Origin: Marsupella aquatica
Lineage: Eukaryota; Marchantiophyta
NCBI GenBank assembly: GCA_973895155.1
Contig: OZ316897.1
Span: 21,452,001 to 21,516,000 of the forward strand
DNA: 64,000 nucleotides
Reading direction: 5' to 3'
Of this stretch, positions 1-10,809 are shown one piece after another. Position numbers and translations under genes: made by a program. Position 1 is the first letter of the stretch. Every line of letters starts with the position of its first letter. The notes under the pieces are model-generated. The model was not told where the DNA came from, ran no database searches, and saw only the letters and a list, made by a program, of their open reading frames with translations.

Positions 1-520
1 CCAAAGATTAGTCCCCCGTATACATAGAACACTCCACTTTTTTCTGCAACATGATGATATGCTCGAGGCTCCACCATGTCCGCTATACTGGCCCAAGCAT
101 TGACCTCGGGATCGTAAACTTCACATTCAAGTACAGGTCCGCCATCCGAGCCTCCGAACACATAAATCTTTCCACGGAAGGCACCGACAGCAAAACATCG
201 TCTCTGCCTCTGCATACTAGCACATCTTCTCCATGGCTGGTCTGTGCGCGCCGGATCAAACACGTATACTTCCGGCTCGCACCGCGGCAACTGTTCTCCC
301 GCAGAGCCCCTCCCAAAACCCCCCCTAACACGTAGATCTTCCCATCCAATGAGATGATTTTACAATCCAAGCGAATTCCTACGTCAAATGGAAGCAAAGG
401 CAGCGGATAAAGAGATTTATCTTTATAGAGACTTAGCGCAGGGATGCTTGGAAACCCACAACATCCAGGCCTTTCAAATTGCACTCCAGCAGCCAATCCT
501 GATAACTCGTTGTAGCTCAT
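1..520 (-). pseudogene. Kelch-repeat protein gene fragment, frameshifted and cut by the window edge
   Basis: Read on the minus strand, 520 to about 300 encodes a start followed by a kelch blade (DGKIYVLGG). From about 290 to 1 a different frame continues with EPEVYVFDPARTDQPW, GKIYVFGGSDGG and EPRAYHHVAEKSGVFYVYGG, which are typical kelch blades (paired glycines, then Y and W). The frame change near 285-300 breaks the protein, so this copy is probably a pseudogene. The 3' end lies outside the window. Plant kelch proteins are often F-box substrate adaptors, but no F-box is visible here. Related sequence lies inverted at 2900-3442. Confidence 0.7.
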
Positions 521-1338
521 CTTCTATACTGTAACTAATGAGCTGTGCACCCAAAGAACACAACGAACAATGGAAAACGGATGCTCCTGCTCAATATCGG
601 TAGCAAATTCCTCGTAGAATTTGAGGACTTGAACCAATGCACCACCAAGTTCAAGATCATACATCGAGCATCTCTAGGTCGAATGTATGAGCATTCGATA
701 ATTCGCTCTACTACCCGCGTTCCAGGACGTACAGATCTAGCTTCTGGATTGACTAAGCTACAGCTTTCCATGTATGGGAAGTAGAGTACATTACAATGTT
801 AACCGGAAATGGAACGCAGTAGCGCTGACGCGTTTAGTTTGGTATTTTGAAAGCGCTTAAACGGTCATTTCTTCGACCCGATGATCGCGCGAACTGGATC
901 CAACTAGCGAAGCTGTTTCAAGGAAGTTAGGTTTTCAAAACGGTCATTGGTACGACGGATGACCACAGGAAAGGTGTTCCAACAGTTGAAATTTCAAAGT
1001 TATTAGAACGGTCATTAATCCTATGACGCGATGATATAGGAATTTTCGGGGTAGTGAATTGAGCTACCACACCGTCCATGTGCTCTACGATTGATGATTT
1101 AGGAATTTTAAGGGGAAGCTTAGAATGAACACGTTAGAAGGTCGAATTTGGAATTTATGCAGGGTCCCCTCGACTCGAGTTACATCCCAGACCTGACGAC
1201 TGTGGAGAGTCAAGCTCCGCAGACCCAGTAAGACCACAAATCAACAGCGTGGAAACGTATGACCAGATAGGCTAGACACGACGCCAATCCTTACTGTACG
1301 TGGTGGTGACTGTCGATCGAGTGTGCCATTTTAGTAGT
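521..1338. other. No supported gene
   Basis: I see only short overlapping ORFs on both strands without protein-like composition. Several motifs resembling AACGGTCATT occur at about 855-1015, but no clear element boundary is visible. Confidence 0.4.
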
Positions 1339-1368
1339 TCTTTTTTTGGTGAAGTGGCTAATGCAAAC

Positions 1369-2200
1369 TCTGCGTTGAACAAACTAAGTGTCGATACACC
1401 TGGAAAGTTCATGCCCGTAGGAAGGGTTGCCCCTCACTCCAATCTCATAGCCACTTCCATTTGTGTACTAATGTGCACCCTCGTCCCTTTGGACAATGAT
1501 TTACTCAGAGATCGAACTGAGCTTTAGTACAGCTGACTCCAGCCTCCATCGCGTCATTGACCCTCCCGAGCCGTCGAACGCAATGAGTTCTCGTGAGACC
1601 GCTACCTTGCCGAGGAGCTAGTTGCCCAATGCACTGAAGGAGGAATCATGGTAGGAAAGTAACTGTAAGGCTGCACAGCGAGACAGATTATATGATACCT
1701 ACCCGGCAATGGCGCCCCGGTTCAACTACAGCACTCTTGAGACATCATCGTGTGAACTCTTTGAAATAAGGCGTTAGAAGCTGTAAATGAGAACCCTCCG
1801 AGTACTGGAGATGACTAAGAAATCCGATCAGAAAGGTGATAGTGCAACTGAAGTGGAGCGTTGATTGTAATAGAGTACAGTTTCTGAGAATTCTCGAAGA
1901 ACCCTATTGACGAATGACCCGAACGAAATCCTGGTATTGTGCGTTGAGCTTGAAAGGTGGCCTTCGATACTTCACATTACCTGGAATAGAGTCCAATGAG
2001 GCTGTAACCGAGAGCAGAAATGCTGTTTCCATCAAGCCGCTGAGAAGTCGAATACAAATTAGGAGATTGAATTTGTACGTACCAAAAGAAGGTGATCTCT
2101 AGTCTTTTCAATGCAGCGACACTGTTACTGTTTTATTGTTATTAGTAGTATAATTCCGCTGTGTACTCCAAAACTAAACAAAGAGTTCTCCTGCGGATCG
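1369..2200 (+). repeat. Diverged direct duplicate of the kelch 3' end and its downstream flank (copy A)
   Basis: This stretch matches 3348-4190 in the same orientation. Both begin with a short kelch C-terminus (KLSVDTPGKFMPVGRVAPHS here, KLNVESPGKFITVARIAPHS in the other). Both continue with flank ending in similar ORF shadows (TRTKSWYCALSLK here, SRTTSWDCALSLK there). The upstream kelch blades are missing in copy A, so it is a truncated duplicate, not a gene. Confidence 0.65.
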
Positions 2201-2899
2201 AGAAAGTTAGGGAACTAAATTTCAACTTCTGTGCAATCTAAGGACTCAACGTCAATGGTCTTGTAATGTCTGTATAACAGACTGACCTGAACAAACGTGC
2301 CCCACATATGCTGCAGAATAGAAGCTAAAAGAGTCTGAGGTCTTTAATTTCCTACACCCATTTGAAAGAATCCATTCGGACGGCCACAGTTTCCTAGACG
2401 GGGGTACAACTTGTGCGATACCAAAAAATTGACTTCGTTCAAAGGACATCCACTGTTTGGCCCGATATGTATAAGCTCACAGATCTAAAGTAGATAGAAT
2501 TGTAGAATCGTTTTCAGATTCCTACAGATCTACAGAACATGGAATTCCAGTTCAATCTTTTTCCAATTACTCCATATCTAAAGCAAATAGTATTGTAGAA
2601 TCAGGATCGAATGCCCCTAAAGAGCGTTGAACTATCTCAAGCACAATTTCTTCGTCCGCACCACTGAACCCTTTCGTTTGAAAAACACAATCTCCTCCTT
2701 CGTTTTCTTCATGATGCCCACGCAGTTAAGAGCTCACCACCAACCATTACAGTCTGACCGCCAAGTCCAAAGTCTAGATCAGGGGATACATACGAAAATC
2801 TCTCATATTTCATCCCACCGAGATAAAACTTAATGCAAAGGATCCCATGACAATAACCTTTCACTGTCATCATTCGTATCTTTAAAATGATGGAAGCAT
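2201..2899. other. No supported gene
   Basis: AT-rich sequence with short ORFs only. It lies just 5' of the plus-strand kelch relic and may hold that relic's decayed upstream part, but no kelch blade is readable. Confidence 0.35.
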
Positions 2900-3442
2900 C
2901 CATTTACGATAAACATTTACGATGGTGAACACGACTCCCCGATCCCGTGTCGTTTTATCCGCTACACGTGTTCAATCCGGCTCGCACAGAGAAGATGTGC
3001 TACTATGCACAAGCACAGACATCTTTTTGCTGTTGGGGCCCTCCGTAAAAAGGTTTATGTGTTCGGAAGCTCGGATGGCGGACATGTACCTGAATGTGAA
3101 CTGGACGGTCAACCAGGTCCAGTATAGCGGACATGTGGATCCTCGATCATATCATCATGTTGCAGTAATGAGTGGAGTGTTTGGCACTATTATCCAGACA
3201 ACGATGAGTGGGACACATGGTACGATCCTGCCAATGGGGGCGGCGTGTTCATTAGCGACATATTTGTGGTAAACGGATGCTTCCATCGCTTTACAGATAC
3301 GAATGATTGCATTGAAAGGTTCACTTATATTGATCGCGAGCCAGCAGACAAACTTAACGTCGAGTCACCTGGAAAATTCATTACTGTAGCCAGGATTGCC
3401 CCTCACTCCGATCTCAAAAAGGCACTTCCATTTGTGGACTAA
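2900..3442 (+). pseudogene. Kelch-repeat pseudogene, second copy in inverted orientation
   Basis: The plus strand from about 2955 to 3180 matches the minus-strand kelch fragment at 1-260 at nucleotide level (shared GAAGATGTGCTA, TTTATGTGTTCGGA, TATCATCATGTTGCAG), but frames are broken by indels. From about 3188 a readable C-terminal kelch tail follows: WDTWYDPANGGGVFISDIFV, then CIERFTYIDREPADKLNVES, ending in a stop at 3442. Frame changes inside the blades mean no full protein can be made. It is the more complete end of the same family and shows what the window edge cuts off from the first copy. Confidence 0.65.
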
Positions 3443-4190
3443 TGTGCACCCTCATCCTGTCGGACATTGATCGGCTGTCAAGAAACGAAGCTTTTCACAG
3501 TGACCTCTCTTAGACATGGAACTGAGCTCCGAACAGCTGACTCCGGCCTCCATCGCTTCATTGGCACTCCCGAGCTGTCGAACAAAATGACTGTCTGAGA
3601 CCGCTACCTCTCAGAGGAGCTAGTTGTCTTATGCACTGAATTAGGAATCATGGTCGGAAAGTAACTGTAAGGGCTACACATTGCAGCAAGGCAGGTTATA
3701 TGGTACCTACTGACAGGGCAGTGGCGCCCCGGTTCAATTGCAGTACTCTTGAGAGAGCATCGTTTGAACTCTTCCAAGTAAGGCTTTGGAAGCTGTAAGT
3801 GAGAACCTTCCGACTACTATTGAGATGAGTAAGGAATTTAAAGGAGCGTTGATTGTAATCGAGTACAGTTGCTTGCTGAGACTTCTCCAAAAAACCGTAT
3901 TGACGAATGAGCCGAACGACATCCTGGGATTGTGCATTAAGCTTGAAACATGTCCTTCGATACTGGACACTACCTGGACTAGAGTGTAATGAGGGTGTAA
4001 CAGAGAGCAGAAATGAGGTTTCCATCAAGCAGCTGAAAAGTCGAATGCAAACTAGGAGATTGAATGACGTATCTAAGGAAGGTGATCTCTTGCCTTTTCA
4101 AAGCACCGACATGTTATTATTGTATTTGTAGTACAATTCTGTGAACTCCAACACTAATCAAAGAGATGTCCTCCATAGGCAGAGGAAATA
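3348..4190 (+). repeat. Diverged direct duplicate of kelch 3' end and flank (copy B)
   Basis: This is the partner of 1369-2200. The kelch tail and about 750 bases of downstream sequence are shared in the same order, with substitutions and small indels throughout. It indicates an old local segmental duplication followed by decay of both copies. Confidence 0.65.
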
Positions 4191-4199
4191 GGGAGCTAA

Positions 4200-4300
4200 C
4201 TAACGGGTTAATTAATTCACTTGGCTAAGGGATTAGCCTGGAACTAAGGTCCCAAGTTCAATTTATCCCCGTTCACACACAAGGGTGTGAAGAGTATATG
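4200..4300 (+). repeat. Possible tRNA-derived SINE head
   Basis: TGGCTAAGGG near 4224 fits a Pol III A box and AGTTCAATTT about 30 bases later fits a weakened B box, followed by a TCCCCGTTC arm. No target duplication or defined tail could be set, so this may be only a degraded tRNA-like sequence. Confidence 0.3.
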
Positions 4301-5734
4301 TGTATGAATGGGACAAGTTTTGTGGGATGGGTAGTGAATGGGAGTTCTGATTATCCTATGGGAGCCCCCATGGTCCATAGAAAAGGGCCCCAAAAATGAG
4401 ACTTTTTGTCAGCCTGGGCAGGTCCTTAATATTTATAAAGTTTCAGGAGTTAACTGTGGCTCTTTGTGTGGTTGAATTAAAGCTAGCTGCCTTAACCTGG
4501 CAGGGTTAGAGTCACATAACTGCGCTTGAAAGGTGAACACCACAAAAAGTATGGTACTGCAAGGAAATTCCTAGTTGCTTGCATGGCATTAATACCCTTA
4601 GTTTTATGTAAACTTGCTTAAGCCTACTCCTCCGTCACTGTAATTTATAATTTATTTATTTACAATAACAAAACAAAAAACATTGCTACAGTAATTATGA
4701 AGTGGGGGAAGCGACCCTTTTTCACGTAGCTCCCACTTGTTGGCTTCAATATTACCGTTTACGCTGAGAACCTATTTGGGAGAACCCTGCAGTTTTCTAT
4801 CATGAGTAATTCGTGTCGCCTACACTAGTTAACTGGTCAATAGCATCCTTCTGGGCAGCTACGGTTGTGTTTACCGTTCCTACGTGGTGCAGGAATCTTT
4901 GAGCAGGGTAGTACAGTTGTGTTTACTGTTCCTACGTGGTGAAGGAATCTTTTGCCGGCTCAGCTTCTTGATCTGTTGTTTTTACATACAAGCTTGAATG
5001 CACATTCTTTGAATTTTTTTTTTTTTCCCTCGAAAAAACTAATTGAATGTTTTACAAGAATGATTCATTTTGACATCCATACATTTGGTTGTTCTTTCTA
5101 TTTGCAAATTTTCTTCCTATTTGCAATTTTTGGTAGGGATGTCATTGTTCTTTCCATTTGCAAATTTTGGTGGGGCCTTGGAGTCATATGTATAAGCTTC
5201 ACTCTAGAAGCCAAGACCCCACCTCTAGCTTCTCTGTTGGTTATCTATTTGGAAGATGTAGAACCGCAAAGGAAAAATATTGCCTTATTAAAAGACAGGA
5301 CACTGAAGGCAAGGCCACTGTTGGGCAACAAGTTCACGAACGTAAGCATAGTGAGGAAGTCTATATAAAAAACTCTGGCATAAACTGCAAGAGTAAGTCT
5401 ATACAAAACATTGTGGCATATTTGTAACTACAATAGAAACAGAGTGACACTATTATAAATGGAACATTTTTAATAGCAATGACTACTAAAAAACTGAACG
5501 CCAAAAACCCAACAAAGGGCGAAAACCGAAGGGAAACGGGGAAAACCAAAGTGCCTGAAAGGGATAAAGATTCAAAAAGCCCTACTAAAACACAAATTCA
5601 ACAGCCTGGTCGAGCTCCAAGGTAAATTGCACAGGAGGATCTCCAAGAAGGAGTTGACTAGAAATAATCCTTATAACCAACTGCCTTCTCCATGAACTAA
5701 GTTGATGTATGTCTCTCCTAAGAGCCCGTTTTCT
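4301..5734. other. No supported gene
   Basis: AT-rich intergenic DNA. A short repeated phrase (GTTTACCGTTCCTACGTGGTG and a near copy) occurs at about 4868 and 4920. The ORFs at 4952-5427 are low-complexity and without recognisable domains. Confidence 0.35.
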
Positions 5735-6014
5735 GAAGCCATGACTTTGGGTCACGGGACTATAAATACTATTGCTAACCATTCGACTTGAGAGCTCTAC
5801 CTTTGAGTTTGAGATGTGCAATCAAGTGGACTTGATTGCCTTGATTGCTCTCTGCCGACAACAGGCAATTGCTTGAATCCTGATAGTTATATCAAATTGG
5901 GAGGGAGCGATTCGCCAGTACGGATCCTCATCTTTAAACACAGGAGCCGGCTCGACTACTCTATTCGGTCATCCTTTTCGGGATGAGCGAAATCCCGGAG
6001 CTTTTTTCACATGC
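5735..6014 (+). promoter_or_regulatory. Orphaned promoter and 5' UTR of the left germin-like copy
   Basis: TATAAATA at 5761-5768 and the following phrases (CTCTACCTTTGAG, CAATTGCTTGAATC) match the region 16822-16950 upstream of the intact germin-like gene. The Harbinger element begins at 6018, so this promoter is separated from its coding part (9755) by about 3.6 kb of transposon. Confidence 0.6.
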
Positions 6015-6017
6015 TAA

Positions 6018-6030
6018 GAGCATCCGCACC
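6018..6030 (+). repeat. Harbinger left terminal inverted repeat
   Basis: GAGCATCCGCACC is preceded by the target duplication TAA at 6015-6017. Confidence 0.9.
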
Positions 6031-6310
6031 GGTTGAGGGCAAGCAGGCTGCCATCGGTGCTGTTTGGCGGGGTGCTGTTTGGCGGGGTACTCTTTTCCAA
6101 GAATCTTCTTTGCACAGTTTGCACCCGTGCCCTCCTTTTGGGCTTCCAAATGTTCGTAACCTACGGTTTGAACCTAAGCGGCCTGGTTCGAACCTTCGTT
6201 TGACCTGAAGAATTGCCGTGGAATTCTGGCTGCGATGTTGCCTGCACTCTTGAGAAATTGAAAACGAGTTTCACTAGCAAGCTCAACCTAGGTTGCCGTA
6301 GAAATTAGCG

Positions 6311-7687
6311 ATGGTGATTCCAGAACCTCAATCCTATGCATACATTGCGCGACTTGAGGCTTGGCGAGAGAAATTGAAGAAAGAGATCGAATCGGAGTTG
6401 GCTGAAATGGAGGAAGAGCAAGCTTTTCTGAACGAATTGCTGTTCACTGGGCCATTGTCCATGCAAGGTGTGGACTCGATTACTCAAAAACGCAAGCGAG
6501 GAGGGGGATCAGTACTTGGCAAGAGGGCCAATAAAGAGAGAAGGAGAGAACGTGGGCACCAGATGATATGGAACGATTATTTTGCTGAAAACTGTACATA
6601 CGATGGAGTAGATTTTAGACGAAGGTTTAGAATGACGAAGAGACTCTTCAAAAAAATCTGCACTGCCGTGTGTGCACATGATAGTTTCTTCCAACAAAAA
6701 CGAGATGCTACGAAGAAATTGGGTTTGTCTGGTCTCCAAAAAATTACTGCTGCACTTCGGCAGCTTGCACAAGGAGTTGGGGCGGATGCTACTGATGAGT
6801 ATTGTCGACTGGGAGAGTCTACTGCTCGAAAGTCCCTATACAGGTTCTGCAAAGCAATTCGAGAATTGTATGAAGAAAAGTACTTGAGGAAGCCAGATAA
6901 GAATGACTTTGAGAGACTCCTTGCTGTGAATGAGAAGAGAGGATTCCCAGGGATGTTTGCTTCACTTGATTGCATGCACTATGAGTGGAAAAATTGTCCT
7001 GTGGCTTGGCAGGGACAATTCACCGACAAAGACGGCTTGAAGTCAGTAGTGCTTGAGGCAATTGCAGACCAAGAGTTGTGGATTTGGCATGCATTTTTTG
7101 GGTTGCCTGGTGGGAACAACGACTTAAATGTTCTAGATCGATCTCCACTGGTGAATGACATGTTACATGACAACTACGATCAGGTCAAGTATACAATTAA
7201 CGGCACAGAGTACAACAGAGCTTATCTTCTTGTTGATGGCATTTATCTGAAGTGGAGTTGTTTTGTGACAACAATTCACCAGCCCCAGTCTGAGAAGAAA
7301 TGTTTTTTTGCAAAATGCCAAGAAGGTGTCAGAAAAGATGTCGAACGAGCCTTTGGAGTTTTCCAGGCACGATGGGGCATTGTCAAGCAGCCTGCCAGAT
7401 CTTGGCACCTCGGAAGAGTGACAATGATTTTAATGGCATGTATTGTGCTTCATAACATGATTATTGAGGATGAGAGAGGAGAGGTGCATGAGGATTTCCG
7501 GATGGAGGGAGGTCAATTATTGCCCGTGCAGAGAGGAACCATGCCATGGAAGGACTACTTGGCTGCCACTGCCCAACTCGAAAGTCACTCTGGACACTTC
7601 AATTTGCGAAATGATCTTATTGAGCATTTGTGGAAGCGGAAGGGTGAGGTGAAAATGGCAGATTGGATGAAACGAATGCAGATTTGA
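6311..7687 (+). CDS. PIF/Harbinger transposase (DDE, plant transposon protein family)
   Basis: This 458-aa protein cuts and reinserts the element. Residues 1-50 form a charged helical N-terminus. Residues about 95-190 form a DNA-binding-like region (FRRRFRMTKRLFKKI, then LQKITAALRQLAQG and STARKSLYRFCKAI), and the catalytic domain follows. The DDE triad is visible: D in FASLDCMHYEWKNCP, D in FGLPGGNNDLNVLDRSP, and E in RKDVERAFGVFQARW. The C-terminal MACIVLHNMIIEDE motif is typical of the family. Length and motif order match intact plant family members (PF04827/DDE_Tnp_4 type). The ATG at 6311 is the first in frame after the 5' end of the element. No frameshift or stop is seen. Confidence 0.93.
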   Translation: MVIPEPQSYAYIARLEAWREKLKKEIESELAEMEEEQAFLNELLFTGPLSMQGVDSITQKRKRGGGSVLGKRANKERRRERGHQMIWNDYFAENCTYDGVDFRRRFRMTKRLFKKICTAVCAHDSFFQQKRDATKKLGLSGLQKITAALRQLAQGVGADATDEYCRLGESTARKSLYRFCKAIRELYEEKYLRKPDKNDFERLLAVNEKRGFPGMFASLDCMHYEWKNCPVAWQGQFTDKDGLKSVVLEAIADQELWIWHAFFGLPGGNNDLNVLDRSPLVNDMLHDNYDQVKYTINGTEYNRAYLLVDGIYLKWSCFVTTIHQPQSEKKCFFAKCQEGVRKDVERAFGVFQARWGIVKQPARSWHLGRVTMILMACIVLHNMIIEDERGEVHEDFRMEGGQLLPVQRGTMPWKDYLAATAQLESHSGHFNLRNDLIEHLWKRKGEVKMADWMKRMQI

Positions 7688-8158
7688 CATTGTAGTGATA
7701 GACAGTTTGAATGTGGAAACGGGTAGAGCTACAGATAGAAATGTAGTTGTCAACTTTCCTAGATTCTGAATCCAAAATGGTGCTCTGAAATGCAGACACT
7801 ATTGTGCTGCCAATAGACATTGATAAAATTGAGACAACATTGAGACAAATGACAGCTCTCTGTGCTCTGCAATTGTCATCCCATCCCCTTGCAATCAATT
7901 ATTCTGAATGGTGACCTGACTGCTGTAGAGGGCTGCTGAAATGACGAGAAGATTGAGACATAATGAGCAAATTTTTTGACTTTTTGTGCCCTGGTGTGTA
8001 GTGTCGTGGCAGAGGATTGAAAAAAGAAACACATCAGACATCAATTGCTAAACTTGTAATAAAAACTGGAATTCTTTCCAACGTTTTCATTTATAGAATT
8101 CACAAAATTACATCATCGGGCCTTTGACTCTCAAAAGGCATTTGCAAAAATCTTAAAA
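7688..8158. other. Spacer between the convergent Harbinger genes
   Basis: The AT-rich spacer probably holds both 3' UTRs. No further ORF is supported. Confidence 0.5.
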
Positions 8159-9124
8159 CTATTCTTCTATGTCAAATTCATGACCTCTTGCAAAAGTGGG
8201 CAGCTCTGCCTGCTCATCGTCCCTGTCATCACAAGGTGCCATGGGAACTGGGAGGGAGGTCCTTGCTGCTGTGGGGGGCAGTGGGTTGCTCTCTCTCGTC
8301 ATCCTCTCTTTCAATTTAGCCATCTCGTGCTCCCTAAAGACTCGCAAAAAATCTTGGGTGGCACAGTCAAGATGATCTGTGGGCATGCTAAGCATATTCA
8401 TGAATGTGGATGTCTCAAGGACTCTCAAACGCTGACGACCAGTTTCTGCAATGATTTTTTGAGCTTGGGCAGAGACTCTAAATGCATCTTCTTGGGCCTT
8501 CAATCTCTTGGCATTGTCTTTCGCCATCTTGCTTCCAGGGGGTCTCTTCATCGATGTTCCCACTGCACTGCCATTGTCATTCGGCTCCTTGTCGATGTCA
8601 GAATCAATGTTGCCATCAGAGAACTGAGGGGAATTCTCCTTGTCTACTTGCTCATCGTGAAATTGCTTTTGCTTCCGGGCAATTGGCTGTTTGGGATTCG
8701 ACTTCCCCTTGGCCATCGGATCTTGAGGCATTGCCCACCTTGGACAATCTTTCAAGATATGCCAGCAAACTGAGAATGAGAACTCTTTGCCCTTGGGATG
8801 GCGCTGTTTGTAGAGCTCTCTAGCCTTCTCTATTGTGTCGTCAGCATTGGTGCCAGAAATGTCGAGGGCGTCTACCGTATTGTGGCAGCCAATAAATCTA
8901 GACACGTCCTTTCGAATCTCACCCCACTTACTTTCAAGAGACTTGGCTGTCCTCAGCTCGGTTCCTCCCGGCTTGCTTCTCTCGTAGTGCTCTGCAATGC
9001 GCTCCCAAAAGCTATCCTTCTTTTGCCCCGACCCAACACATGGGTCTTGTGAAATGTCCAAAAAACTATAGCACAATTGTTTCAACTCTGGGGCACTAAA
9101 ATTCTTCCCTCGCTGCGCTGCCAT
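8159..9124 (-). CDS. Harbinger second ORF: Myb/SANT-like DNA-binding protein with NAM-associated C-terminus
   Basis: PIF/Harbinger elements need a second, Myb-like protein that binds the ends and helps bring the transposase into the nucleus. This protein (about 321 aa from ATG 9124, or 329 aa from 9148) starts with a trihelix/SANT-like region (NFSAPELKQLCYSFLDIS, FWERIAEHYER, LESKWGEIRKDVSRFIG). A linker contains DCPRWAMPQD, the hallmark of NAM-associated proteins. It ends in an acidic, charged helical tail (RVFREHEMAKLKERM). I prefer the start MAAQRGKNFS because family members begin just before this motif. It is convergent with the transposase gene and uninterrupted. Confidence 0.85.
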   Translation of the reverse strand: MAAQRGKNFSAPELKQLCYSFLDISQDPCVGSGQKKDSFWERIAEHYERSKPGGTELRTAKSLESKWGEIRKDVSRFIGCHNTVDALDISGTNADDTIEKARELYKQRHPKGKEFSFSVCWHILKDCPRWAMPQDPMAKGKSNPKQPIARKQKQFHDEQVDKENSPQFSDGNIDSDIDKEPNDNGSAVGTSMKRPPGSKMAKDNAKRLKAQEDAFRVSAQAQKIIAETGRQRLRVLETSTFMNMLSMPTDHLDCATQDFLRVFREHEMAKLKERMTRESNPLPPTAARTSLPVPMAPCDDRDDEQAELPTFARGHEFDIEE

Positions 9125-9495
9125 GCTTGAAATGAATGGAGATTGCACACAGTGTCAACTTTTGCAGACTTCGCGCGTACAGAGATTGCATGCGAGGACC
9201 AGAGGGGACCACGAGCAGAACGTGAGAGCACTGTACAGTGAGAAATCTGCATTCCTCGATGCATGTCGATGCAAACACTGCAGGGCGGGACCACAAAGAG
9301 AATGTGTTTGAACTTGCCCAGATGAGGACATGTGGTGCTTTGTGGAGCGTAGATTGGATTTCTCTGGCCAGGGAGAAACATTTTGCCGCTCGGAATATCT
9401 GGCTGAATTGCAGGTCTGGATTTCGAATGAGCCTGGAGCCGGGAAAGCATTTGGGGATCCCGGGCATGGGTGCAAGCCCGATATTCCCCTTCACT

Positions 9496-9579
9496 CTCCA
9501 ATTCTGACGTTTTGCAGGCACCGGTCCGGACCCAGGGCTCCAATTCTGACGTTTTGCAGGCACCGGTCCGGACCCAGGG
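9496..9579 (+). repeat. Subterminal tandem repeat of Harbinger element (42 bp x 2)
   Basis: Two adjacent copies begin CTCCAATTCTGACG and end GACCCAGGG, immediately inside the right inverted repeat. They could be binding sites for the element's own Myb-like protein (inference). Confidence 0.75.
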
Positions 9580-9583
9580 CACG

Positions 9584-9596
9584 GGTGCGGATGCTC
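9584..9596 (-). repeat. Harbinger right terminal inverted repeat
   Basis: GGTGCGGATGCTC is the exact reverse complement of the left end and is followed by the target duplication TAA at 9597-9599. Confidence 0.9.
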
Positions 9597-9754
9597 TAAG
9601 GTCTCCGTTGCCGAACGAACCCGGAAACATTGCCAGCCGCTACGGGTACGGGCAGACTAGCGACAGTTGTGGCTGTAGGGACGGCGGTTGGCGGCATTGC
9701 AACCACTAAGACGATCGCCGCCGTTCAGGTGGGGATCCGATCAATCGATGGCCC

Positions 9755-10809
9755 ATGGCGAGATTTCTGTTGCTTGTGGGCCTGCTGGTGTCGGCACTGA
9801 TGGTGCACAACGCTCTTGGGAGTGATTCCGAGCTGATCACCGATCGATTTCAATGTCACCAATCCGACCGTGGGCGATTTCACCTTCAGGGGATTCGAAA
9901 AGCCGACGTAGTTAGGCAAGGGAATAGCGATGCCCACTGGCGCTGGCATTAGAGGACTCAGCGGGCTCGGCCTTGCGGCTGTGCTGTTCGAGTCGGCGCA
10001 GAGTCACAGACTGATCCCCACACTCATCCTCGCGGAACCGAAGTGTTCTACGTGCTTCAGGTACTTCTCGAATGAAAACGCACGTAATCACTGCCGTCTG
10101 CATTATGCCAATATAATACGAATCAATGGCTTTCCGTTGTCCAGAACTTGTTAGGCTTTTAATCGATTACCATCCACATCCTGTTTGTTGACCAAGTCGT
10201 ATCAATATTTGCATTACGTCCGTGCTGATTGAACATTAAAGAACTTCAATACGACACCTACGGTAGGCTCTCAGTAGCCGCGTTAAAGAGTCTTTCATTC
10301 CCTGTAGCTCAGTTTCCATCCTTCACCACTTTTACATAATGTAATGAACTTGAATGTGGTATAGTCATACCGGACACCATAGTTGCTCAGGGTGCGTGAA
10401 TTTCTAAGATGTACAGAATCTTGATTTTGCAGGTGATGAAGAGAAAGATGACTGAATTACTTCGTGGACGATTGTTGTATTGTTCTGTGGATTTAGGGGA
10501 ACTTGACGCGGGATTTTTGAAACCGCAAATAACCTATTCGAGACAACCGTGAAGGCAGGCGATATCTTTGTGTTTCCAAAGGGTACTTTGCACTGGCAGC
10601 GCAATAATGGTAAGGGAACGGTTTCAGGCTTTGCTGCGCCCTCCACTGAGAACCCCGGAACACTCCTGATTGCCAAAGCTCTGTTCAGCGCCGGTAGCAA
10701 AGGTCGATCTCCCCGACATTGCTCTCAGCACTGCAGTCAGTGGCAACAACGAGGAAATCGACCAGATCAAGCAGACCGTTGCCATTCGGAACAATATCAC
10801 CTTAAATGA
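9755..10809 (+). pseudogene. Germin-like protein pseudogene (left copy)
   Basis: The start encodes a signal peptide almost identical to the intact copy (VHNALGSDSELITD). The frame is lost after ACCGATCGA, where extra bases precede TTTCAATGTCACC. Exon 1 sequence continues to about 10060, where CAG/GTACTT keeps the donor position of the intact gene. Exon 2 starts at about 10497 and retains germin box 2 (GDIFVFPKGTLHWQRN), then shifts frame again after SAGSKG. The box 1 metal-binding histidines are scrambled (TLILAEPKCS instead of DPHTHPRGTE). Its promoter has been displaced by the Harbinger element. No functional cupin can be made. Confidence 0.85.

Larger units (their letters stand above)
6018..9596 (+). 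mobile_element. Complete PIF/Harbinger DNA transposon, 3579 bp
   Basis: Terminal inverted repeats start GAGCATCCGCACC (6018-6030) and end GGTGCGGATGCTC (9584-9596), 13 of 13 matching. The three-base duplications TAA at 6015-6017 and 9597-9599 are the TWA target preferred by this superfamily. Inside are a DDE transposase with all three catalytic acidic residues (plus strand) and a convergently oriented Myb/SANT-like second protein (minus strand), the standard two-gene set. Both ORFs are open, so the copy is young and could be autonomous. Short tandem repeats lie inside each end (GTGCTGTTTGGCGGG twice near 6058-6087; a 42-bp unit twice at 9496-9579). Confidence 0.93.

Noticed and set aside
8180-9052. 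Plus-strand ORFs of up to 197 aa and others opposite the Harbinger Myb-like gene
   Set aside because: Shadows of the real minus-strand coding sequence; Cys/Leu/His-rich without domains.
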